From NCBI GenBank assembly GCA_030698405.1, contig JAUYMU010000113.1, positions 1 to 64,000 on the forward strand: a stretch of 64,000 nt of DNA, written 5' to 3'. The notes beneath the pieces are model-generated. The model searched no databases. It was not told the origin of the DNA and saw nothing but the letters and a program-made list of their open reading frames with translations. The DNA is from Bacteroidota bacterium. GTDB taxonomy: Bacteria > Bacteroidota > Bacteroidia > Bacteroidales > Prolixibacteraceae. Position numbers and translations under genes: made by a program. This document shows positions 7,230 through 16,218 of the stretch, in pieces; positions within the stretch are counted from its first letter, which is position 1, and every line of letters begins with the position of its first letter.

Positions 7230-8759
7230 TTATTCCCACTCGATGGTTGCCGGTGGTTTTGAGCTGATATCGTAAACAATGCGGTTGATTCCGCGAACTT
7301 TGTTGATGATTTCGTTCGACATTTTGGCAAGGAATTCATACGGAAGATGCACCCAGTCGGCAGTCATTCCATCAGTGGAAGCCACGGCGCGCAAGGCAAC
7401 CACATTTTCGTAGGTACGCTCATCGCCCATCACACCAACCGATTGAACAGGCAGCAGCATTGCTCCGGCCTGCCAGACCTTGTCGTACAAACCCCATTCT
7501 TTCAGGCCATTGATGAATATAGCATCAGCCTCCTGAAGCATGAGAACTTTTTCGGGAGTCACATCGCTCAGAATACGGATACCCAATCCCGGTCCCGGAA
7601 AAGGATGACGACCCAACAATTCCTGCTTAATTCCCAAAGCCTTCCCCACCCTGCGAACTTCGTCCTTGAACAACAAATTCAGTGGTTCAACAACTTTCAG
7701 GTTCATTTTAGCCGGAAGTCCACCCACGTTGTGGTGCGATTTGATGGTCGCCGACGGTCCGTTTACCGAAACAGATTCAATCACATCAGGATAAATCGTT
7801 CCCTGCGCCAGCCATTTAACATCTTTTATTTTGTGCGCTTCCACATCAAATACTTCGATGAAGTCGCGGCCAATCGTTTTACGTTTTGTTTCAGGATCGG
7901 TAATTCCGGCCAGATCGTCCCAGAATTTCTGCCGGGCATCAACGCCGATCACATTCAGACCCATGTGCTGGTACGAATCGAGCACTTGCTGAAATTCATT
8001 TTTGCGCAACAGACCGTTGTCAACAAAAATGCAGGTCAGGTTTTTACCGATCGCACGGTGCAAAAGCACTCCGGCAACCGACGAATCAACTCCTCCGGAA
8101 AGTCCTAGCACCACTTTGTCGTCGCCAAGCTTGTCCTGAAGTTCCTTTATGGTTGTTTCAATGAACGAATCCGGTGTCCAGTCCTGTTTGCAACCGCAAA
8201 TATCCACCACAAAATTATGCAACAACTGGGTTCCTTCGGTGGTATGGTAAACTTCAGGATGAAACTGGATGCCAAAAGTTTGTTCACCTTCAATATGAAA
8301 AGCTGCCTTGTCAACGTCGGCAGTACTTGCAATTACTTTGTAATTCTCCGGAAGGCGTTCGATGGTATCGCCATGCGACATCCAAACCTGGGTATGTTCG
8401 CTTATATTTTTAAACAACACATTTGCAGAATCTACAAAACCGAGCTTGGCGCGTCCGTATTCACGCGAATCGGAAGGCATTACTTCGCCGCCAAAATAAT
8501 GCGCCAGGTATTGCGCGCCATAGCAAACTCCCAGTAAAGGCAATTTCCCTTTAATAAACGACAAATCAGGTTTCGGTGCATTGGCATCTCTTACTGAAGA
8601 TGGGCTTCCGGATAAAATTACGCCCTTTACGGTTTCGTCAATCGCGGGAAAATGATTAAACGGGTAGATTTCGCAATAAACGTTCAACTCCCTAACGCGC
8701 CGGCCAATCAACTGTGTGTATTGTGAACCAAAATCGAGGATAAGAATTTTTTCCTGCAT
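7230..8759 (-). CDS. guaA: GMP synthase (glutamine-hydrolysing)
   Basis: Converts XMP to GMP with ATP and glutamine, the last step of guanine nucleotide synthesis; cytoplasmic. The protein has 509 residues from the ATG at 8759 ([18 protein letters not shown]). An upstream in-frame start at 8822 would add 21 residues not found in the family and would pass the promoter box. The class I glutamine amidotransferase domain has Cys79 in LLGVCYGAQ and His167/Glu169 in QFHPEV. The ATP-pyrophosphatase domain has the P-loop SGGVDSS at 221-227. The C-terminal dimerisation domain ends in [15 protein letters not shown]. Length and motifs are standard. It is transcribed alone from 8783, with terminators at 7103-7131 and 7056-7095. 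Confidence 0.98.
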   Translation of the reverse strand: MQEKILILDFGSQYTQLIGRRVRELNVYCEIYPFNHFPAIDETVKGVILSGSPSSVRDANAPKPDLSFIKGKLPLLGVCYGAQYLAHYFGGEVMPSDSREYGRAKLGFVDSANVLFKNISEHTQVWMSHGDTIERLPENYKVIASTADVDKAAFHIEGEQTFGIQFHPEVYHTTEGTQLLHNFVVDICGCKQDWTPDSFIETTIKELQDKLGDDKVVLGLSGGVDSSVAGVLLHRAIGKNLTCIFVDNGLLRKNEFQQVLDSYQHMGLNVIGVDARQKFWDDLAGITDPETKRKTIGRDFIEVFDVEAHKIKDVKWLAQGTIYPDVIESVSVNGPSATIKSHHNVGGLPAKMNLKVVEPLNLLFKDEVRRVGKALGIKQELLGRHPFPGPGLGIRILSDVTPEKVLMLQEADAIFINGLKEWGLYDKVWQAGAMLLPVQSVGVMGDERTYENVVALRAVASTDGMTADWVHLPYEFLAKMSNEIINKVRGINRIVYDISSKPPATIEWE

Positions 8760-8782
8760 CAGACTTTTTTTATGAATTGGCG

Positions 8783-8790
8783 CAAAGATA
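8783..8790 (-). promoter_or_regulatory. Putative -7 box of guaA
   Basis: Read leftward this is TATCTTTG, an exact TAnnTTTG match, 24 bases ahead of the guaA ATG. It supports the start at 8759. No purine riboswitch-like fold was seen in the short leader. Confidence 0.55.
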
Positions 8791-8938
8791 ACCAAAAAAC
8801 ATTCCCTGAAATCGGCTAGCACTTCAGGAGAAATAGAAGTAAGGAAATGGTAAAGTTGTAAAAAGGAAGTGGTCAGTCGCAGTAGCCAGATTTTCTATAG
8901 TGTCAGTTTTTCGGGAGTCATACAACAGGGGATATTCA

Positions 8939-9152
8939 GCACCAGAGGTGCGAAATATTTGTAGAAAATGAAAAAAGCAGATGAAAAACGTCCGATGGAT
9001 AAAGCAGAACAAGGCTATGACCTCTTTTCGGACGAAATAGAATTGTGCAGCGCACCGCAATACTTAAAATAACATATGCTTATATTTCGGTGCTCCGCAC
9101 CTTTTGAGTGCATAACATCATAATACACCAAATATCAACGGTGCTCTGCACC
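8939..9152. repeat. Intergenic palindrome cluster (GGTGC...GCACC)
   Basis: The gap from 8760 to 9214 holds three small hairpins of one kind: GCACC-AGA-GGTGC (8939-8951), GGTGC-TCC-GCACC (9089-9101) and GGTGC-TCT-GCACC (9140-9152). The last two stand 51 bases apart in the same orientation. The 78-codon leftward frame at 8824-9060 runs through this material and looks non-coding. Short palindromes of this sort occur as dispersed repeats in Bacteroidetes genomes (general recollection). No gene seen. Confidence 0.6.
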
Positions 9153-9214
9153 TAAAAATGCTTGCTTCATTTTACCTATACTAAACGTCATAGAGCAAAA
9201 AGATCAAACAGATT

Positions 9215-10828
9215 TTAAGGCCTTTTCACAACTTTTGCTGTAAATAATATGCGATTGTTTTGGTTGATCCTTAAAATATAGATGCCTGGAATCAAAGATT
9301 TATTTCCAGAAAAATCAAGCTGTATCTGCCCGTTTTGAATATCAATGTTTTGTTTTCTTATCAAGATTCCACCAGAACTGAATATTTCAGCAGTTCCTTT
9401 ATCATTAAAAATTGAGGCAATCTGAACAGTTAACCGGTCGTTAAACGGGTTTGGAAATATGGAAATTGACTGATCTGCAAGTTGATTTTCGTTGCTGGTA
9501 AATTCATACGGCCACTGCTGATCCAAAAATGCAAGGCGGCTGGTTATCCAGTTTTTCATCCAACTGACTTCAGATGCGTAGTTATTCCCAACGTAATAAT
9601 TCGGCCAGACTTTTACACCCAAAATTGGCCATCGCTGATAATTGCGGTCTTTAGCTTCAGCAATTAAACTGGTCAGGCTGTCAATCACAAAGGTTATTCG
9701 TTGATCCGACAACTCTTTTTTCCGGAGCGTTGTCCACCGCTTTTTTAATTTATTGACATAGGCCGGATCTCGCATTAACTTGTTCCACCAAAACGGATTT
9801 TGCCAGTAATCGGCTCCTAAATACGCCTGATATTGAAAACCGAAAGTTGACCATCCATTGTAATAATCAGCATTCCCGTAAGTGAGGTTAAAATCCCAGA
9901 TGGGGCCGCAGTTTATCCGGTCATTTTTACCTTTGTACAAGTATGAACTCAACCGGTAACCATCAACATTTTTGGCCAATTCGTTAATGATCATGAAATC
10001 TATAAAAGAGGAATCGTTCAGGTATTCATGATAATTACCCGGAAAATTAAAAACTTCCTGGTATAGCGCATTTTCCATCAGGCGAATATATGTCTGGATA
10101 TAACTTTTCTGGACTGTAGTAATCTCCTTCGACTTTGGATAATCGTACTGATAAAAAGTCCGTCCAACAATATTGCTGTAATTAGAACTCCATCCCTCGC
10201 CACCACCACCTGTTGTTTTATCAATTTTAACAATGTACCCTCCGGTCAAGGCTTCACCTGCATTGTCGGTTGTGGTAAGTTTGGCAATGTCAACCCGGTT
10301 TTTGTTGCGCTTGATTTTTTCCATCAGTACATAAACACCTTCATAACTGCCATTCAAAAATAATTCGACAAAACGGCACCTTGGCGACCAATGTCCCAGC
10401 GATGCATCCAGAGTATATGTCAACACATCGCGGATCATTGTTTTATCGGTATAAGGAGCATAAAGTATCCAATCGTTTTCCTCGGGCATGCCCAATAATG
10501 AAACGTCAATATCCACAAGGCTGTTAGACTTGGTTTCAAAACCATAACTTTTCTTCGGGAAAAAATACTGTGATGAAGATCCCCGAATCTCGATGCCGAC
10601 TTTTCCGGCGTAATTATTTTTCGGATCGCTCAATGTATTTCTCTTTCCGGGACCATTCCAGATAATTCCCATATCGACAGTAACTTTCGGATCATCTTTT
10701 ATCGTCTGTCCATTGGTGTTGATAGTAACCAAAGGGAGATTGGAGGAAGTAAAAGTTTGGGCAATGGTACTGAATAAAAGGACTAAAATCAGAAATAAAA
10801 CGGAGAAAAATTTCAGGTTTGACGACAT
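9215..10828 (-). CDS. CotH kinase family surface protein with T9SS sorting domain
   Basis: A 537-residue secreted protein. The signal peptide covers about residues 1-24. The CotH-type atypical protein kinase domain (about 75-430) shows the family landmarks GIEIRGSSSQYFFPKKSYGFE, NDWILYAPYTDKTMIRDVL, NGSYEGVYVLMEKIK and the metal-binding region IWDFNLTYGNADY. CotH proteins phosphorylate spore-coat proteins in Bacillus; Bacteroidetes homologues are surface proteins of unclear substrate. The C-terminus (about 455-537: ISIFPNPFNDRLTVQ...GIYILRIN...) is a type A T9SS sorting domain, so the protein is exported across the outer membrane. It stands alone, with a terminator between it and the gene to its right. 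Confidence 0.9.
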   Translation of the reverse strand: MSSNLKFFSVLFLILVLLFSTIAQTFTSSNLPLVTINTNGQTIKDDPKVTVDMGIIWNGPGKRNTLSDPKNNYAGKVGIEIRGSSSQYFFPKKSYGFETKSNSLVDIDVSLLGMPEENDWILYAPYTDKTMIRDVLTYTLDASLGHWSPRCRFVELFLNGSYEGVYVLMEKIKRNKNRVDIAKLTTTDNAGEALTGGYIVKIDKTTGGGGEGWSSNYSNIVGRTFYQYDYPKSKEITTVQKSYIQTYIRLMENALYQEVFNFPGNYHEYLNDSSFIDFMIINELAKNVDGYRLSSYLYKGKNDRINCGPIWDFNLTYGNADYYNGWSTFGFQYQAYLGADYWQNPFWWNKLMRDPAYVNKLKKRWTTLRKKELSDQRITFVIDSLTSLIAEAKDRNYQRWPILGVKVWPNYYVGNNYASEVSWMKNWITSRLAFLDQQWPYEFTSNENQLADQSISIFPNPFNDRLTVQIASIFNDKGTAEIFSSGGILIRKQNIDIQNGQIQLDFSGNKSLIPGIYILRINQNNRILFTAKVVKRP

Positions 10829-10856
10829 CGTTTGAACTTAGGCTTAGCTAAAAAAA

Positions 10857-10886
10857 GCAAAGCTTCCTTTTTAAAGAAAGCTTTGC
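10857..10886 (-). terminator. Intrinsic terminator of the DUF1080 gene
   Basis: Read leftward this is an 11-bp stem (GCAAAGCTTTC with GGAAGCTTTGC, one wobble pair) followed by seven T (10850-10856). It sits 12 bases after the stop of the gene at 10898. Confidence 0.85.
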
Positions 10887-10897
10887 CTGTTATATTA

Positions 10898-11653
10898 TTA
10901 CAATTCGCGAATCCAGATATTGCGGTAACTCACCGGATTACCATGATCCTGAAGTGAAATTGGTCCTGCTCCGTGAGGTTTTACGAAATACTCCGGAATA
11001 CCAATGTATGGAGTTGGACCACGCAACGCAACATGATTTTGCACCAAAACACCATTGTGTAAAACGGTTACGGTTGGCGGTGTAAAATAGGTGCCATTTG
11101 GATTAAATCGGGGAGCGGTGTAAATAATATCATACACCTGCCATACACCCGGGGCTTTACAGGCATTTACCAGTGGGGGATGTTGTTTATACAAACTTCC
11201 GGCCTGTCCATTGCGGTAAGTTCGGTTATTGTAGTTATCCAATACCTGAACTTCGTAAATTCCCTGAAGAAAAACACCGCTGTTTCCGCGTCCCTGACTT
11301 TCACCAACAACTTCAGAAGGCGACCGCCATTCGATGTGAAGCTGAAAATCATTGAACACACGCTTGGTTTTTATCGTCCCTTTACCTTTCGCGACAGTTA
11401 CACAACCATCGGCCACAGTCCAACCGGGTTCCGCACCGGCATCATTGGTCCATTCAGTACCCAGGTTTACTCCATCGAAAAGTACGATGGCATCCGATGG
11501 GGCATCAACAACTGTTTCTCCGGGAGTAATCACGGTGACTTCAGGATCCCAGATTTCAGTCATTTCAGGTTTCATCGGAAAATCAGTTCTTCCCTGAGCG
11601 AAAATTGCAGTAAAAGCCAGAACTCCTGCTGCTGAAAATAATACACGTTTCAT
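10898..11653 (-). CDS. DUF1080 (3-keto-disaccharide hydrolase-like) secreted protein
   Basis: A 251-residue protein beginning at the ATG at 11653 (MKRVLFSAAGVLAFTAIFAQ, a signal peptide). The frame is open further upstream, but that part is coded by an AAT repeat and would give poly-Asn. The mature protein is a concanavalin-type jelly roll of the DUF1080 family: LFDGVNLGTEW, GWTVADGCVTV, FNDFQLHIEWRSP, GRGNSGVFLQGIYEVQVLD, ISLQDHGNPVSYRNIWIREL. Members have been linked to 3-keto-glucoside hydrolysis or to carbohydrate binding (family knowledge); here activity is unproven. It is monocistronic with its own terminator (10857). An array of GTCATT words (11685-11785) fills its upstream region. Confidence 0.9.
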   Translation of the reverse strand: MKRVLFSAAGVLAFTAIFAQGRTDFPMKPEMTEIWDPEVTVITPGETVVDAPSDAIVLFDGVNLGTEWTNDAGAEPGWTVADGCVTVAKGKGTIKTKRVFNDFQLHIEWRSPSEVVGESQGRGNSGVFLQGIYEVQVLDNYNNRTYRNGQAGSLYKQHPPLVNACKAPGVWQVYDIIYTAPRFNPNGTYFTPPTVTVLHNGVLVQNHVALRGPTPYIGIPEYFVKPHGAGPISLQDHGNPVSYRNIWIREL

Positions 11654-11684
11654 TTGAGTTGGTTTTTGGTTATTATTATTATTT

Positions 11685-11785
11685 GTCATTATTATTATTT
11701 GTCATTGATAGTCATTCAATTGTCATTAGTTTCACGTCATTAATTGTCATTCACTTCGTGTCATTTGTGGTCATTGATCCTCATT
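11685..11785. repeat. Array of GTCATT words upstream of the DUF1080 gene
   Basis: GTCATT starts at 11685, 11701, 11711, 11722, 11736, 11746, 11760 and 11770, with a CTCATT at 11780. The intervals are 16, 10, 11, 14, 10, 14, 10 and 10. Most are close to one helical turn. The first two are linked by ATTATTATT runs. This may be a decayed short tandem repeat or a set of phased binding sites. Confidence 0.65.
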
Positions 11786-11856
11786 GTATTAAGGATGAAC
11801 AACGATTTTTAACTTGAAACTTGCGTCAAGTCCGAGAAGTCAGAAAGTTAAAAGAT

Positions 11857-12050
11857 AGTCCTGAAAGGACTGAATTTGAATAACCGCCCCGATTTACTCT
11901 CGGGACGGATGAATGAAAGACGAACACGCAACCCTGAAGGGGTTGAATATAAACACACTAAAAGTTCAACCCTATCAGGGTTGCGATTTTGACTTCATTT
12001 CTTTTCCACCGGTTTCACCGGCGGTTATTCAAATTTTATCCCTTCGGGAT
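11857..12050. repeat. Nested palindromic (REP-like) element
   Basis: A composite of inverted repeats with no coding content. The outer arms are 16 bp and perfect: AATTTGAATAACCGCC (11873-11888) and GGCGGTTATTCAAATT (12020-12035). Inner 21-base arms at 11927-11947 and 11965-11985 are near-perfect inverse copies, and each is itself a CAACCC/GGGTTG hairpin. Small hairpins flank it: AGTCC-TGAAA-GGACT (11857-11871) and ATCCC-TTC-GGGAT (12038-12050), with a CCCGA/TCGGG pair at 11888-11904. It is the kind of multi-hairpin element that REP-associated transposases are thought to mobilise. Confidence 0.75.
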
Positions 12051-12095
12051 ATCCAATCGACTTTTCGGAGTGGACGCAAACTTGGAACCTGAAAC

Positions 12096-13844
12096 CTACC
12101 GATCAAGTTCTTTCAAAATAGCTTCAATTTTCTCGTCAGCCTTTGCTGCAACTGCATCGTAGTCTGCCCGACTGGCAAGTTCACCGGCCACCTCGCAATA
12201 AAATTTTATTTTAGGTTCAGTTCCTGAAGGGCGCACAGAGATTTTTGTTCCGTCTTCGGTGAAGAACTGTAATACATTCGAGGTAGTTTTCTGATCGATC
12301 GCCGTTTCTTCTCCTGAAAGGACATTCTTTGCAATCAGGGTTTCGTAATCTTTCACGATTTTCAGTTTCGATCCGCCCAAAACTTTCGGCGGATTGGTAC
12401 GGAAATTAACCATCATTTGCTGAATTTCTTCGGCTCCCGCTTTTCCTTTGCGCACAACAGATTTCAATTTTTCGCGAGAGAAACCGTATTGCACATAGAT
12501 ATCGAGTAACATTTCATACAACGATTTTCCCTGATCTTTCGCCCAGGCCACAATTTCGGCCATCAAAGCACACGATGAAACAGCATCTTTATCGCGCACA
12601 AAATCGGCAGGCATAAATCCGAAACTTTCTTCGCCACCGCCAATGTAAACTTTCTGGCCTTCCAAATCGCGGATTACTTCGGCGATGTATTTGAAACCTG
12701 TAAATACATCGTAAAAATCAACTCCGTTTTGCTCTGCAATTTTTGCAATCAGCTCGGTGGTCACAATGGTTTTCACGACAAATTCGTTGCCCGCCAATTT
12801 GCCACTTTCCTTGCGTTTGCTGATGATGTAATAAATAAACACCAAAGCTGTTTGGTTACCGTTCAGGATAACGAATTTACCTTTATCGTTTTTAACGGCA
12901 ACCCCAAGACGGTCGCCATCAGGATCAGTAGCCAGAACCAAATCTGCATCAACTTCAACAGCTTTGGCAATCGCCATTTCCAGCGCTGCAGTTTCTTCAG
13001 GATTGGGCGAAACAACAGTTGGAAAATTTCCATCCACAACATCCTGTTCAGGAACATTAAATATGTTTGTGAAACCAAATGCGCGCAAAGCAGCAGGAAC
13101 CATTCGAACTCCGGTTCCATGAATTGGCGTGAATACTATTTTTAAATCTTTGTGTTTTTGAACAACTTCAGGAGAAATGGAAACGGTTTTCACTTTTTCG
13201 AGGAAAAGATTGTCCATTTCGGCTCCCAATATGGTAATTAAACTTTTATCGCCTTTGAATTTGATGTCGGCAACTTTTACTTTCAGCACCTCGTCAATAA
13301 TATTCTCATCGTGCGGGGCAACAATCTGCGAACCATCGTCCCAATAAGCTTTGTAGCCGTTGTATTCTTTCGGGTTGTGAGAAGCTGTAAGTATAATTCC
13401 GCTTTGGCAGCCCAGTTCGCGCACAGCAAATGAAATTTCAGGAGTGGGGCGCAAATCGTCGAACAGATAGGCTTTTATACCGTTTGCCGCAAAAATCTCG
13501 GCGCTCGATTCAGAAAACAAACGACTGTTATTGCGGCAATCGTGACCAATTACAACCTTAATTTCAGGAAGATGGGCAAATACTTTTTTCAAATAATTAC
13601 TTAATCCCTGAGTAGCGGCGCCTGCCGTATAAATGTTCATTCGGTTGGTTCCAACACCCATGATGCCTCGCAAGCCGCCTGTTCCAAATTCGAGGTCGCG
13701 GTAAAACGAGTCGATCAATTCTGTCGGATCTTCATTGTCCAAAAGCCTTTGAACGTCAGCACGGGTATTGGCATCATATAATTCGCCTAACCATTCTGCT
13801 GCCTTGGTTCTTACCATGTTTAAAACATCGCTATTTGCTGTCAT
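12096..13844 (-). CDS. Phospho-sugar mutase (phosphoglucomutase/phosphomannomutase family)
   Basis: A 582-residue alpha-D-phosphohexomutase of the long type (as B. subtilis PgcA), interconverting hexose 1- and 6-phosphates. The landmark motifs are all present: the active-site phosphoserine loop TASHNPKEYNGYK (about residue 155), the Mg site DPDGDRLGVAV (about 305-315), the sugar-binding loop GGGEESFGF (about 400) and the phosphate-binding loop RPSGTEPKIKFY (about 548). It lies two bases after rfbD in a leftward operon with rfbA and rfbC. The context suggests it supplies glucose 1-phosphate for dTDP-glucose synthesis. Whether it prefers glucose or mannose phosphates cannot be read from the sequence. 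Cytoplasmic. Confidence 0.94.
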   Translation of the reverse strand: MTANSDVLNMVRTKAAEWLGELYDANTRADVQRLLDNEDPTELIDSFYRDLEFGTGGLRGIMGVGTNRMNIYTAGAATQGLSNYLKKVFAHLPEIKVVIGHDCRNNSRLFSESSAEIFAANGIKAYLFDDLRPTPEISFAVRELGCQSGIILTASHNPKEYNGYKAYWDDGSQIVAPHDENIIDEVLKVKVADIKFKGDKSLITILGAEMDNLFLEKVKTVSISPEVVQKHKDLKIVFTPIHGTGVRMVPAALRAFGFTNIFNVPEQDVVDGNFPTVVSPNPEETAALEMAIAKAVEVDADLVLATDPDGDRLGVAVKNDKGKFVILNGNQTALVFIYYIISKRKESGKLAGNEFVVKTIVTTELIAKIAEQNGVDFYDVFTGFKYIAEVIRDLEGQKVYIGGGEESFGFMPADFVRDKDAVSSCALMAEIVAWAKDQGKSLYEMLLDIYVQYGFSREKLKSVVRKGKAGAEEIQQMMVNFRTNPPKVLGGSKLKIVKDYETLIAKNVLSGEETAIDQKTTSNVLQFFTEDGTKISVRPSGTEPKIKFYCEVAGELASRADYDAVAAKADEKIEAILKELDR

Positions 13845-13846
13845 AT

Positions 13847-14722
13847 CTATAGTTTTTTGATTTCATTGATACATTTTTCCAGACTTTTACGCCAGTATGG
13901 AATTTCAATTCCAAAAATACTTTTAATTTTTGATTTATTTAAAACGCTGTAAGGCGGTCGCACTACTACTGAAGGATAATCTTTTGACTCGATGGCGCTG
14001 ACTTCACAATTAATTCCATAAATCTGATGGATTGCAATGGCAAAATCGTACCAGCTGCAGACACCTTCGTTTGAATAATGGTAAGTTCCGGCAATAAATT
14101 TACTTTCTCCGGATTCGGTTTTTCGTATGATTTCCAATATCGCCATTGCCAGATCGCCTGCATAAGTTGGAGTTCCTATCTGATCAAAAATAACATCGAG
14201 ATGAGCACGTTCTTTACCAAATTTGATCATGCTTTTCACAAAGTTGCCGCCAAACGATGAGTATAACCAGGAGGTGCGGATAACCAGCGATTCCGGATTG
14301 TTTGTCAGGCTGATCAACTCACCTTCCAGCTTTGTACTGCCGTAAACCGAAGTCGGACAAACCTCATCATCCTCAACATAAGGTCGGTAGTTTTTCCCAT
14401 CAAAAACATAGTCGGTTGAAATTTGAACAAAGCGGCAACCAACCGCCTTTGTTTTTTCGGCCAGAATTGCTGGTGCAACTGCATTGATCAGCCAGGCAGT
14501 TTCTTCTTCAGTTTCGGCTTTATCAACGGCTGTATAAGCAGCGCAATTGATCAGCCACTGAGGTTTTTCGTCGGCCAGCATTGCTTCAACAGCCGATGGA
14601 CTGGTGATATCCAGTTCGTTCAAATCGGTAAACACAAAACTGAAATCCGAAAACAAATCACTTGATTTCCTGATTTCGGAGCCAAGTTGACCATTGGCGC
14701 CGGTGATTAATATTTTAGTCAT
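13847..14722 (-). CDS. rfbD: dTDP-4-dehydrorhamnose reductase
   Basis: Last step of dTDP-L-rhamnose synthesis: NAD(P)H-dependent reduction of dTDP-4-dehydro-L-rhamnose. The protein has 291 residues with an extended-SDR Rossmann fold: nucleotide loop GANGQLGSEI (about 7-16), NCAAYTAVDKAE (about 60-72), ISTDYVFDG with the catalytic Tyr/Lys in VYGSTKLEGE (about 128-137), and the substrate region RTSWLYSSFGGNF. The gene starts one base after the rfbC stop and ends two bases before the mutase gene, indicating tight translational coupling. Length and motifs are normal for RfbD/RmlD. The product feeds surface polysaccharide or glycoprotein assembly. Confidence 0.96.
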   Translation of the reverse strand: MTKILITGANGQLGSEIRKSSDLFSDFSFVFTDLNELDITSPSAVEAMLADEKPQWLINCAAYTAVDKAETEEETAWLINAVAPAILAEKTKAVGCRFVQISTDYVFDGKNYRPYVEDDEVCPTSVYGSTKLEGELISLTNNPESLVIRTSWLYSSFGGNFVKSMIKFGKERAHLDVIFDQIGTPTYAGDLAMAILEIIRKTESGESKFIAGTYHYSNEGVCSWYDFAIAIHQIYGINCEVSAIESKDYPSVVVRPPYSVLNKSKIKSIFGIEIPYWRKSLEKCINEIKKL

Positions 14723-14723
14723 A

Positions 14724-15281
14724 TTACTCGAATTTAAAATTCATTTCAGCATTGGCAAATAATGGCAGAATAGTATCCTTGCCTGAAACAATTGCTTCGG
14801 AAGGGTCAATTCCCCAATCAATTTTCAGGGCAGGGTCATTGTACAAAATTCCTCGTTCAACAGCCGGATTGTATAGGGAATCGCATTTATAGGAGAAAAC
14901 TGCTGTTTCGCTTAAAACAGAAAAACCGTGGGCAAATCCTTTCGGGATGAAAAACTGCAATTTATTTTCTTCACTAAGTTCCAGCCCATAAGATTGGCCA
15001 AAAGTGGGTGATCCTTTTCTACAATCAACAGCCACATCATAAACACTGCCCTGAATAACACGCACGAGTTTGGTCTGCGAATAAGGTTCAAGCTGGTAGT
15101 GCAGGCCGCGAATCACTCCCCTCCCCGATTTTGATTCATTATCCTGAACAAAAACGGTGAATATGCCAGCCTCCTCAAACTTTTGCTGGTTGTAACTTTC
15201 GATAAAATATCCCCGCTGATCAGCAAAAACCCGGGGCTCTATGATCAGAAGTCCCGGTATTGGTGTTTTAATTATCTTCAT
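14724..15281 (-). CDS. rfbC: dTDP-4-dehydrorhamnose 3,5-epimerase
   Basis: Epimerises dTDP-4-dehydro-6-deoxy-D-glucose to the L-lyxo form. The protein is a 185-residue single-domain cupin. The motifs are the RfbC set: RGYFIESYNQQKFEEAG, FVQDNESKSGRGVIRGLHYQ (containing the catalytic His), VYDVAVDCRKGSPTFG, IPKGFAHGFSVLSETA and FSYKCDSLYNP. It sits 12 bases after rfbA and one base ahead of rfbD in the same operon. Complete and typical. Cytoplasmic. Confidence 0.97.
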   Translation of the reverse strand: MKIIKTPIPGLLIIEPRVFADQRGYFIESYNQQKFEEAGIFTVFVQDNESKSGRGVIRGLHYQLEPYSQTKLVRVIQGSVYDVAVDCRKGSPTFGQSYGLELSEENKLQFFIPKGFAHGFSVLSETAVFSYKCDSLYNPAVERGILYNDPALKIDWGIDPSEAIVSGKDTILPLFANAEMNFKFE

Positions 15282-15293
15282 TATAAATTTCGA

Positions 15294-16175
15294 TTAAAAC
15301 GATACAACTTTCCGGTTGGCCAATTTGATTAAATACTCACCATATTGATTTTTCTTAAGCGGCTCAGCAAGCTTTAGCAACTGTTCTTTATTGATATAAC
15401 CGCACAAAAAGGCAATTTCCTCGATGCACGATACTTTTAATCCCTGCCGCTCTTCGATCGTATGAATGAAATTTGAGGCCTGCATCAGACTTTCATGCGT
15501 ACCGGTATCGAGCCATGCAAAACCACGTCCGAGTAGCTTCATGTTTAACCGGCCTTCATCCAGATAGATTTTATTTAAATCGGTAATTTCAAGTTCACCC
15601 CTTTTTGAAGGTTTCAAACTTATTGCTTTTTTCACCACATCATTTCCGTAGAAATACAATCCGGTAACTGCGTAGTTTGATTTCGGATGTTCCGGTTTTT
15701 CTTCAATCGACAAAACTTTGCCGGTATCATCAAACTCCGCAACACCGTACCTGTCGGGATCGTTCACATAGTAACCGAATACAATTGCACCATCTTTCAG
15801 GGCGGCAGCTTCTTCCAGAATTGATCTGAAATTATATCCGTAGAAAATATTGTCGCCTAAAACCAGGCAAACTGAATCGTTTCCAATAAATTCTTCACCA
15901 ATAATAAATGCCTGAGCCAATCCATCGGGTGATGGCTGGATTGCATATTCCAGTTTTATACCGAGCTGACTTCCGTCCTCCAACAAATCCTGATACAGAT
16001 GAATGTCTTTTGGAGTTGAGATGATCAAAATTTCGCGGATTCCGGCCAACATTAAAACCGACAATGGATAATAAATCATTGGCTTATCGTAGATCGGAAT
16101 AATTTGTTTCGAAATACTTTTCGTAATCGGATACAGGCGTGTACCGGATCCACCGGCAAGAATAATTCCTTTCAT
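15294..16175 (-). CDS. rfbA: Glucose-1-phosphate thymidylyltransferase
   Basis: First step of dTDP-sugar synthesis: dTTP plus glucose 1-phosphate gives dTDP-glucose. The protein has 293 residues from the ATG at 16175 ([16 protein letters not shown]); a GTG two codons upstream is a less likely start. Motifs: nucleotide loop [62 protein letters not shown], and [17 protein letters not shown]. It leads the operon rfbA-rfbC-rfbD-mutase. The 4,6-dehydratase gene rfbB needed for the pathway is not in this window, so it must be elsewhere. Confidence 0.97.
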   Translation of the reverse strand: MKGIILAGGSGTRLYPITKSISKQIIPIYDKPMIYYPLSVLMLAGIREILIISTPKDIHLYQDLLEDGSQLGIKLEYAIQPSPDGLAQAFIIGEEFIGNDSVCLVLGDNIFYGYNFRSILEEAAALKDGAIVFGYYVNDPDRYGVAEFDDTGKVLSIEEKPEHPKSNYAVTGLYFYGNDVVKKAISLKPSKRGELEITDLNKIYLDEGRLNMKLLGRGFAWLDTGTHESLMQASNFIHTIEERQGLKVSCIEEIAFLCGYINKEQLLKLAEPLKKNQYGEYLIKLANRKVVSF

Positions 16176-16210
16176 ATTCACAAATATTAAAATTTACAAT
16201 TCGATACAAT

Positions 16211-16218
16211 CAAAAATA
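16211..16218 (-). promoter_or_regulatory. Putative -7 box of the rfb operon
   Basis: Read leftward this is TATTTTTG (TAnnTTTG), 36 bases ahead of the rfbA ATG. The nearest TTTG upstream (16244-16247) is 25 bases away, longer than usual, so this is tentative. Confidence 0.35.

Noticed and set aside
7347-8108. A 253-codon rightward frame
   Set aside because: It is the mirror of guaA; the leftward frame contains all GMP synthase motifs.
8824-9060. A 78-codon leftward frame in the gap upstream of guaA
   Set aside because: Its sequence is built from intergenic repeats (GGTGC hairpins, CAGT words) and has an odd Phe/Ile/Cys-rich make-up; it appears non-coding.
11685-11785. CRISPR-like regular array
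   Set aside because: The repeated word is only 6 bases with 4-10 base gaps, without true repeats and spacers, and no cas gene is present.
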